From DATLAN01 sp035527455 (GTDB lineage: Bacteria > Planctomycetota > Planctomycetia > Pirellulales > Thermoguttaceae), in assembly GCA_035527455.1 (NCBI GenBank), contig DATLAN010000439.1, forward strand, positions 1 through 19,033: a stretch of DNA of 19,033 nucleotides, read 5' to 3'. Below the pieces are notes generated by a model that did no database searches, was not told where the DNA came from, and saw only the letters and a program-made list of their open reading frames with translations. Below are positions 13,702 to 19,033 of the stretch, piece after piece (position 1 is the stretch's first letter; each line of letters begins with the position of its first letter). The position numbers were made by a program, and so were the translations under genes.

Positions 13702-15153
13702 ATGTCCCCGCCGTTGAGAATCGACCCTGACGACCTGGACCGGGAAGCCGCCATGCGGTTCCTCTTCGGCCGGATCGACTACGAGCGGGCGCGCAACGTG
13801 CCGTACCGGAAACGGGAGTTCAAGCTCGAGCGGATGCGGGAATTGCTCGACCGGCTGGACAATCCCCAGCGATCGGTGCCGATCGTCCACGTCGCCGGCA
13901 CCAAGGGCAAAGGCTCGACCACCGCCATGATCGCCGCCGTGCTCTCGGCCGCCGGCTATCGCACCGGCGCGTTCACCTCGCCGCACTTCGATCGGCTCGA
14001 AGAGCGGATCGCCGTGGACGGGCGGCCCTGTTCGGCCGCCGAACTGGTCGAGTTGGTCGCCCGGATCCGGCCCGCGGTCGAAGCGATGGACCGCGAAGTC
14101 CCGCCGGACGATCCCGACGAGATCGGGCCGACCTATTTCGAGATCACCACGGCCATGGCCCTGCTGCATTTCACCCGCTGTCGGGTGGACGTAGCCGTAT
14201 TGGAAGTGGGGCTCGGCGGTCGCCTCGATTCGACCAACGTCTGCACGCCGCGCGTCTCGGTCATCACCAGCATCAGCTTCGATCACACCAAGCAGCTCGG
14301 CACCACGCTGGAGTCGATCGCCCGGGAAAAGGCCGGGATCATCAAACCGGACGTGCCGGTGATAAGCGGCGTGATCGAGGAGGAGCCCCGGGAAGCAATC
14401 CGGCAGGTCTGCCGCCGCCACGGTTGCCGGCTGATCGAGCGGGACCTCGACTTCGATTTCCACTATCGGCCGCCCGTTCACCTGGAGCGGGAACCGGCGG
14501 CAGGGCAACTCGACTTCCGCTGCCGTCTGCCCGGCCGGGAGCATGCCTATGAAAGCCTCCCGCTGAAACTGCTCGGGCGCCACCAGGCGGCCAATGCGGC
14601 CGTGGCCTTGGCGGCGGTGGACGAACTCCGCCGTACGGGCTGGCAGATTCCCGAGGCGGCAATCCGCACGGGTTTGGCCGAGGTGACATGCCCGGGGCGC
14701 GTCGAGGTGCTGGCCCGGCAGCCGGCCGTCGTGGTCGATACGGCCCATAACGTCGCGTCGGTCGCTGCCCTGGTGGAGGTCCTGGAAGAGAGCTTCTCGG
14801 CCCGGCGGCGTCTGCTGCTGTTCGCCACGACCGAGGAGAAGGATCTTCAGGGCATGCTGGGGCACTTGCTGGGGCGATTCGACGAGGTGATTTTCACGCG
14901 TTACCTCGACAATCCGCGTGCCGTGCCGCCGGAGAAGTTGTCCACAGTCGCCGGAGAGCTGACCGGCCGGTCCTACGCCCGATATGCCGACCCGGCCGAC
15001 GCGCTGGGGGCGATCCTCGCGTCGGCCGGGCCGGACGATCTGGTCTGCATCACCGGCTCCTTTTTTCTTGCCGCCGAGCTGCGCCGCCGGTTCGTCGGTC
15101 CGACCATGGCGGCTGTCGAGGAGACCTGCCCATGTACCCGCCACGTCTGCTGA
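13702..15153 (+). CDS. folC: Folylpolyglutamate synthase / dihydrofolate synthase
   Basis: Mur-ligase family enzyme that adds glutamate to dihydropteroate and/or folates in the cytoplasm using ATP. The 483 residues carry all FolC hallmarks: P-loop GTKGKGS (66-72), FTSPHFDRLEERI (91-103), EVGLGGRLDSTN (168-179), SISFDHTKQLGTT (190-202) and IAREKAGIIKP (206-216); the C-terminal domain includes GRHQAANAAVAL and VDTAHN. Compared with many FolCs of about 420-440 residues it is slightly long, with an insert near 222-280. I start at the ATG at 13702; an upstream in-frame ATG-less extension to 13648 is repeat sequence. No ribosome site is visible, and an 18-bp duplicate sits immediately before the ATG. 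The 3' end overlaps the next gene by 22 bp. Whether it has one or both activities cannot be read from the sequence. Confidence 0.94.
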   Translation: MSPPLRIDPDDLDREAAMRFLFGRIDYERARNVPYRKREFKLERMRELLDRLDNPQRSVPIVHVAGTKGKGSTTAMIAAVLSAAGYRTGAFTSPHFDRLEERIAVDGRPCSAAELVELVARIRPAVEAMDREVPPDDPDEIGPTYFEITTAMALLHFTRCRVDVAVLEVGLGGRLDSTNVCTPRVSVITSISFDHTKQLGTTLESIAREKAGIIKPDVPVISGVIEEEPREAIRQVCRRHGCRLIERDLDFDFHYRPPVHLEREPAAGQLDFRCRLPGREHAYESLPLKLLGRHQAANAAVALAAVDELRRTGWQIPEAAIRTGLAEVTCPGRVEVLARQPAVVVDTAHNVASVAALVEVLEESFSARRRLLLFATTEEKDLQGMLGHLLGRFDEVIFTRYLDNPRAVPPEKLSTVAGELTGRSYARYADPADALGAILASAGPDDLVCITGSFFLAAELRRRFVGPTMAAVEETCPCTRHVC

Positions 15154-15608
15154 CGACTGGTTTTCTCTTGGCGCTGTTTCTTCCAACGGCCGCTCGGACG
15201 GCCGCGGCGCAGGACCCTGCGGAGACGACCGACCCCGTGCTCGTCGCGCTGGACGGCCGGATCAAGTCCTTCCTGGAAGGCGTCTCGCTGGGCCAGACGC
15301 AGAACGCGTACCAGGAGCTGTTGGCCGACAGCCAGTTGGCCAAGCAGGACCAGGCGCTGAAGGACCTGGTCACCCAAACCATCGAGTTGCACGCCAAGTA
15401 CGGCGAGTATCGCGGATTCGAACAGATCGCCGCCAGGCGGGTCGGCCAGGATCTGGTGTTGCTGAAGTACCTGTACAAGTGCGAGCATTTCCCCGTCGTC
15501 TGGTACCTCACCTTCTACCGTACCCCACCCAAGTCCCCGCCCGAAAACGGCGACTGGCGCGTGATCATCGTCCGCTTCGACACGGAACTGGAACTGCTGG
15601 CGTTTTAG
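15132..15608 (+). CDS. Small secreted protein of unknown function overlapping folC
   Basis: 158 residues with a clear signal peptide (about 1-26, LLTTGFLLALFLPTAARTAAA then QDPAE). The mature part has a helical stretch (about 37-90) followed by strands such as DLVLLKYLYKCEHFPVVWYL (107-126) and DWRVIIVRFDTELELLAF (141-158), an order suggestive of an NTF2-like alpha+beta fold, though I cannot assign a family. There is one cysteine, C117. The ATG at 15132 has GAGGAG eight bases upstream and lies inside the end of folC, so the two are probably translated from one message. An export protein coupled to a folate enzyme makes no obvious functional sense; the overlap may only reflect compaction. Confidence 0.85.
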   Translation: MYPPRLLTTGFLLALFLPTAARTAAAQDPAETTDPVLVALDGRIKSFLEGVSLGQTQNAYQELLADSQLAKQDQALKDLVTQTIELHAKYGEYRGFEQIAARRVGQDLVLLKYLYKCEHFPVVWYLTFYRTPPKSPPENGDWRVIIVRFDTELELLAF

Positions 15609-15636
15609 GGCGGATCATTCGCGGCCCGTTCGTAGC

Positions 15637-15654
15637 GACCGCATTCACGCGGTC
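15637..15654. repeat. Short hairpin just after the secreted protein gene
   Basis: GACCGC (15637-15642), loop ATTCAC, GCGGTC (15649-15654), 28 bases after the stop at 15608. No long T-run follows, so a terminator role is uncertain; it could be a short palindromic repeat. Confidence 0.5.
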
Positions 15655-15732
15655 TTGGCACTGAAACCTATCGAAGGTTCTTCGGGCAATTTCGTGGCTG
15701 CCGGGTGAAACAAGCGGATTCAATTGCCGCAA

Positions 15733-15801
15733 GAGTACGGGTTCCTCTTCTCTGTTCACGACGCTCGAAGACGTGGAATCAGAGAAGAGGAACCCGTACT
15801 C
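15733..15801. repeat. Perfect 22-bp inverted repeat
   Basis: Arms at 15733-15754 (beginning GAGTACGGGTTCCTCTTCTC) and 15780-15801 are exact complements, with a 25-base loop. On RNA this is a 22-bp stem. It could end transcription of the folC unit or be another mobile palindrome; nothing similar occurs elsewhere in the window. Confidence 0.85.
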
Positions 15802-15923
15802 GTCCGTGCCGTCGGCTTCGAAGGACCGGGAATTGAGCCACGGAAATCACTGAAGAACCCTATTGAAGCGCTTTCCTCGAAGAACGCGCGGGAAAATAAT
15901 TCTTATGTGCATGGAATTCCGCA

Positions 15924-15963
15924 CTCACGGCGGGGTTCTCGATCCGAAAGCATCCGCCGTGAG
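15924..15963. repeat. 10-bp inverted repeat with 20-base loop
   Basis: CTCACGGCGG (15924-15933) and CCGCCGTGAG (15954-15963) are exact complements. Upstream of the Cys/Tyr-rich gene by about 200 bp; palindromic repeat or leader structure. Confidence 0.65.
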
Positions 15964-16167
15964 CTAGGATTGTTAAAGGTATGCTCGACCGAACGGGCAG
16001 GATGCGCTCCCGACCGGCGCAAAGCGAATACATCCTGCAAACCGCATAACCTTCGCAAAAGGAAAACTCGACCAACCGGATGACCGGCGTCCGTCGCCAG
16101 TTGACGGGGCTGCGGGCAAACGGTCCGATAGAAGTGTTCCCTTTTCCTCGTAACGTGGAGTCTGAAA

Positions 16168-16935
16168 ATGGCTTATCGAAAACTCTCTGGGGTCCCGGCC
16201 GTGTGCGGCGTGGCCATGATCTTGCTGGCACTGCCGGCCCAGAGCCGGGCCTGTGGACTGTTCGGCTGCTTCGGCGGGTGCGGCAACCAAACGGCGCTTC
16301 GCGTCGCGTATGCCCCGGCCTGGGGCGCCCCGGCGGCCTGCCCGACGCAAACCTGCAACTACGTGCCGCAAACCAGCTACCGGACCGTCTACCGGAACGT
16401 TCCGATGACGACCTATCGGGCGTTCAGCGCTTGCGATACCTGCACGGGCCGCCCGGTGACCACGTACCGGCCGGTGACGACGTGGGCATACCAGCCGGCG
16501 CTGGTCCCCTACACCACGTACCGGCTCGTCTACTCGAACCCGTGCAACCCCTGCGGCGGCTACGGCGGCTATGGGGGCGTCAGTTACGGCGTGCCCGCCG
16601 CGGGTTGCGCCTCCTGCGGTTCCGGCACGATCAGCACGCCGGTGGAGCCGTACGGAGGTCCGGCCGAGGCGCAACCGATGATCAACGGCGTCCCGCAGCC
16701 GCAGACGTTTCAAGAGAACGGCAATCCTGCGGGAATTCAAGAGAATCCGCTGCCGGCCGTTCCCAGCCCGACCGGCGCACGGATGAAGTCTTCACCGACG
16801 ATCATCAGCCCGCAGACCCAGGATCGAACGGCCTGGCATCCGGTTCGCCCGGCGACGTACTATCAGCCGGTCGCCCTTCCCGTGCCGCCGACGCCCCCTT
16901 ATGCCACCGGCGTGTGGCGTGCAGCGAGCCCCTGA
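16168..16935 (+). CDS. Secreted Cys/Tyr-rich low-complexity protein
   Basis: 255 residues, no family recognised. A signal peptide (1-28, ending ALPAQSRA) is followed by the Cys-rich opening CGLFGCFGGC (29-38). Residues 65-125 are Tyr/Arg/Val/Thr-rich with repeated Y-R-x-V motifs (YRTVYRNVPMTTYRAF, TTYRPVTTW, YTTYRLVYS). Three CxxC pairs lie at 89-92, 126-129 and 147-150, with a GGYGGYGG stretch between the last two. The C-terminal third is Pro/Gln/Asn-rich. Eleven cysteines in the mature chain suggest disulfide or metal cross-linking, and the composition suits a cell-envelope or surface protein; the Tyr-Val repeats recall the YTV wall proteins described from planctomycetes, but that link is only a resemblance. 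The site GGAG lies seven bases before the ATG. It ends 14 bases from the convergent DUF1080 stop. Confidence 0.8.
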   Translation: MAYRKLSGVPAVCGVAMILLALPAQSRACGLFGCFGGCGNQTALRVAYAPAWGAPAACPTQTCNYVPQTSYRTVYRNVPMTTYRAFSACDTCTGRPVTTYRPVTTWAYQPALVPYTTYRLVYSNPCNPCGGYGGYGGVSYGVPAAGCASCGSGTISTPVEPYGGPAEAQPMINGVPQPQTFQENGNPAGIQENPLPAVPSPTGARMKSSPTIISPQTQDRTAWHPVRPATYYQPVALPVPPTPPYATGVWRAASP

Positions 16936-16949
16936 GTGCGCCCGAGAAA

Positions 16950-17627
16950 CTACTCCTCCCGCGGAATTTCCCGCACGTAGATGTTTCCGAAGTAGAGCGT
17001 GTTGCCGTGGTTCTGCAGCTCGATCTGGCCGGCCGGGTAGATCGGCTTGTCGCGCTCCCAGTAGTTTTCCATCACCACGTCGTCGACGACCAACTCGCCG
17101 TTGAGCTTCACCGTCACCCGCTCGCCGACCATCTTGACATAGAACGTGTTCCACTGGCCGATCGGGTTGTCGGCCTTCTTCAGCGGTTTGCTGGGATTTT
17201 CCTTGTTGTTGTAGAGGCCGCCGGAGCCTTCCGGCCGGTCCCAGATCTGCACCTGGGGACTGCCGCGGAGATAGATGCCGCTGTCGCCGCCGGGAAGGAT
17301 CTTCCAGTCGACGTACAGCTCGAAATCACCGTAGTCTTTCGCCGTGCAGAGGCTCTTGCCCTTGCCGTCGAAGACCAACCCTCCGTCGACCACCGCCCAA
17401 TGGGCGCGAATGTCTTCGTCGGCCTTGGCCTGAGCGTCGGCCAACTGCTCGGGCGTCATCTGGGCACGGCTCTTGGGGCTTCCGACCAGGCCCTTCCAGC
17501 CGGTCAGGTCCTTGCCGTTCAGCAGCGCGACGAATCCTTCCGGCGGCGTGTTGTCGGCGGCGTGGGCGGGAAACAACACGCCCAGCGCAAGTGCGAGAGT
17601 TACAGCGATGCAAAGCAGGGGTTTCAT
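16950..17627 (-). CDS. Secreted DUF1080 (3-keto-disaccharide hydrolase family) protein
   Basis: 225 residues with a signal peptide (1-23, ending LFPAHA) and one DUF1080 domain, a concanavalin-like jelly roll: GFVALLNGKDLTGW (31-44), GDFELYVDWKILPGGDSGIY (100-119), QVQIWD (125-130), GQWNTFYVKMVGERV (157-171), KLNGELVVD (174-182) and the closing GQIELQNHGNTLYFGNIYVR (200-219). Members of this Pfam family cleave 3-keto glycosides made by sugar dehydrogenases; the exact substrate here is unknown. The ATG at 17627 has GGGAG eight bases upstream. It follows the DUF6807 gene by 64 bp on the same strand, so both are likely one unit. An insert (about 50-75, charged, Ala/Gln-rich) interrupts the usual N-terminal part. 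Confidence 0.92.
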   Translation of the reverse strand: MKPLLCIAVTLALALGVLFPAHAADNTPPEGFVALLNGKDLTGWKGLVGSPKSRAQMTPEQLADAQAKADEDIRAHWAVVDGGLVFDGKGKSLCTAKDYGDFELYVDWKILPGGDSGIYLRGSPQVQIWDRPEGSGGLYNNKENPSKPLKKADNPIGQWNTFYVKMVGERVTVKLNGELVVDDVVMENYWERDKPIYPAGQIELQNHGNTLYFGNIYVREIPREE

Positions 17628-17691
17628 GGTTGGGACTCCCGGGGATGAAAGGATTTCGTGGTTGATGGTTGCGAATCCGCAAGCGGCTGTT

Positions 17692-18921
17692 TTACTTGAT
17701 CGTGACCTCGACCGGATCGATGAAGTCGGCGCTCATCGCGGCCGCCTGTTCGACGGTCATTTCGCCGTCCTGGAGCCAGACGCGGTAATGGACCACGAGG
17801 TCCTTGCCTTCGTCCAGCTCGAAGCGGAAGAAGGAGCCGAATCGGCCGTAGGTCCGCTCGTTGTATTCGACCGGCTTGGGGTTGTCGGGCCGGTCGAGGT
17901 AGAGGGTCGTGTAGCGGTCCTCGCCCAGCACGAAGCTCATCGCGTCCCAGGGCAGGTCCATCGCCGAGGCCCGGGCCTGGCCCAATTCGCCCTTGCCGTC
18001 CGGCCGCAGGTAATAGGTCAAGTTCCCGGTCTTCTCGGCGACTTCCTGGTCGGCGCGGAAGTGGAACCCGGCGTGCGGGGCGTTGCCGTCCAGCGTCACC
18101 TTACCCCCCGCCGTGGAGAGCCGCGAGGCGAAGTCGACCATCGTTCCGCCGGGCACCTGGTACACGGTCAGTTCCCGTTGCTCCTTGACGAAGGTCGTCT
18201 TGTCGTTGGCCCGCCAGTCGACGGCCACGCAGTGCCGCCCGAGCACGGGCCCGGCCTCATCGCCTTCGAACCCGGCGTGGACCTGATGCCCGCTGCCGCC
18301 CCCCCAGGTGTCCACGCGGCGGCCGTCGAAGCCGCAATTGCAGTAGCCGAAGAACAGCCCGCGGTGATGGGTGTACTGGCCGCCCGGCCCCTTGGTGACC
18401 ACGCGGTCGCCGCCGGGGCTGAACAGGTGGTGATAGACCTTGAACGAGTCGTGGCGTTTCTCGCTGCTCGAATCGTCGTAGCTGAGATACATGTAGCGCA
18501 TCACGGGCCGATCGCCCCAGAGCAGATCGGCGTGCTCGGCGGCCGTGTCGTTCTTCCATTGGAACGAAGGAAGCGGCGCAGCGGCGTTCGACGGTTGGCC
18601 CTTGAGCGTGACCGATCGGCCCTTCTCGAGCGACGGCAGGATGAAGTGCAGCTCGGCCATATTGGGCGACGGCTTCATCATGGTGGTACCCACGCCCGGC
18701 CTGGTGATCTGGGCCGGCAGGACGTTTCCGGCCTCGTCGGTCAACGTCGCCGATTTAGCACCGGGAGCCACTTCCAGCAGCACGCTGACCGGCACGTTGG
18801 TCCGGTCGTGGTTGCCGGCCTTGACGGTCAACTCGAAGGACTCCGCGGCCGCCGACGCCGCCCAAAGCGCAAGACACCACGACGCAACGCACACGAAGGT
18901 CCTGGGAAAACTGGGTTTCAC
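17692..18921 (-). CDS. Secreted DUF6807 (PmoA-like) protein
   Basis: 409 residues with a signal peptide (about 1-26, WCLALWAASAAA then ESFEL) and a DUF6807 domain covering most of the chain, including RPVMRYMYLSYDD (138-150), KVYHHLFSP (161-169) and GGQYTHHRGLFFGYCNCGFD (180-199), the family's conserved histidine block. The name PmoA-like is historic; no methane oxidation is implied, and these proteins are common beside sugar-active genes in planctomycetes. The start is a GTG at 18921, supported by AAGGAG eight bases upstream; no better ATG exists before the signal peptide. It is the first gene of a pair with the DUF1080 gene. An extracellular carbohydrate-related role is inferred from this pairing. 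Confidence 0.88.
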   Translation of the reverse strand: MKPSFPRTFVCVASWCLALWAASAAAESFELTVKAGNHDRTNVPVSVLLEVAPGAKSATLTDEAGNVLPAQITRPGVGTTMMKPSPNMAELHFILPSLEKGRSVTLKGQPSNAAAPLPSFQWKNDTAAEHADLLWGDRPVMRYMYLSYDDSSSEKRHDSFKVYHHLFSPGGDRVVTKGPGGQYTHHRGLFFGYCNCGFDGRRVDTWGGGSGHQVHAGFEGDEAGPVLGRHCVAVDWRANDKTTFVKEQRELTVYQVPGGTMVDFASRLSTAGGKVTLDGNAPHAGFHFRADQEVAEKTGNLTYYLRPDGKGELGQARASAMDLPWDAMSFVLGEDRYTTLYLDRPDNPKPVEYNERTYGRFGSFFRFELDEGKDLVVHYRVWLQDGEMTVEQAAAMSADFIDPVEVTIK

Positions 18922-19033
18922 GGCTGCGACTCCTTTTCTGGATCAGGTTGGCTTGGGCAGGGGGGCGCGAAAAGGCCCTCCCCGGCAGGGTGACTCGCTA
19001 ACAGCCTAGCACGCCCGTCAACCGTTTGCAACT
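18922..19033. other. Upstream region of the DUF6807-DUF1080 unit (window edge)
   Basis: 112 bases with no gene. Should contain the promoter of the minus-strand pair, and includes the AAGGAG ribosome site. A TTGACG on the minus strand (19016-19021) has no good -10 partner, so no promoter is called. Confidence 0.5.

Larger units (their letters stand above)
15609..16167. other. 559-bp intergenic region rich in palindromes
   Basis: No credible gene. It holds three separate inverted repeats (15637-15654, 15733-15801, 15924-15963), listed individually, and should carry the promoter of the Cys/Tyr-rich gene at 16168. An open frame at 15724-16083 begins in the second palindrome and has no family features. 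Confidence 0.7.

Noticed and set aside
15724..16083. 119-codon open frame in the intergenic region
   Set aside because: Begins in a perfect inverted repeat, has no ribosome site and no family features.
16101..16129. TTGACG with TCCGAT 17 bases downstream as promoter of the Cys/Tyr-rich gene
   Set aside because: The -35 is good but the -10 matches at only three of six positions; planctomycete promoters are poorly defined.
17692..18921. Particulate methane monooxygenase subunit (from the PmoA-like name)
   Set aside because: The protein is a soluble exported DUF6807 protein without the membrane helices of true PmoA.

Overview
The window is high-GC bacterial DNA that looks like a planctomycete of the Pirellulales type. 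The pointers are a DUF1080 (3-keto-disaccharide hydrolase) gene beside a DUF6807 (PmoA-like) gene, a single-pass von Willebrand A protein with the planctomycete-style approach to its MIDAS, a Tyr/Cys-rich secreted protein, an HpnE-type squalene enzyme, and several families of long imperfect palindromes in nearly every intergenic gap. This placement is inferred from gene content; there is no rRNA or other marker here.

Layout. 1-843 (+): the 3' end of a hydroxysqualene dehydroxylase (HpnE) gene whose stop codon lies inside a palindromic repeat. 942-4675 (-): a five-gene nickel/cobalt ECF transporter operon, read nikK, nikM(cbiM), nikL, cbiQ, cbiO. It has a strong ribosome binding site on nikK, overlapping reading frames at M/L and Q/O, a palindrome pair between L and Q, and a small GC hairpin between K and M. 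4944-6191 (-): a Gfo/Idh/MocA oxidoreductase flanked by repeats. 6368-7522 (-): a membrane-anchored VWA protein. 7735-13245 (-): an ABC-2 type transporter set, made of an ATPase, a permease with an unusually large soluble insert, and an 820-residue membrane-anchored protein with tandem repeats, the last two coupled by ATGA. 13702-15608 (+): folC overlapping a small secreted protein of unknown function. 16168-16935 (+): a secreted Cys/Tyr-rich protein. 16950-18921 (-): DUF1080 and DUF6807 secreted proteins, probably one transcription unit for sugar or glycoside breakdown.

How the genes work together. The ECF operon is complete: energising ATPase (CbiO), coupling membrane protein (CbiQ), metal-binding S-component with Met1-His2 and His67 (NikM), and the two exported accessory proteins NikL and NikK that mark the nickel branch. 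The ATPase, permease and repeat protein form a second transport unit of unknown substrate, with the VWA gene downstream on the same strand. The two secreted sugar proteins, and perhaps the Gfo/Idh/MocA enzyme, fit the oxidise-then-cleave glycoside chemistry expanded in planctomycetes.

The least explained material is the 820-aa repeat protein with its large-insert permease, and the dense, varied palindromic repeats: at least two families are each present twice in 19 kb, one supplying a gene's stop codon and others sitting inside operons. No rRNA, tRNA, CRISPR array, transposase or prophage gene was seen.
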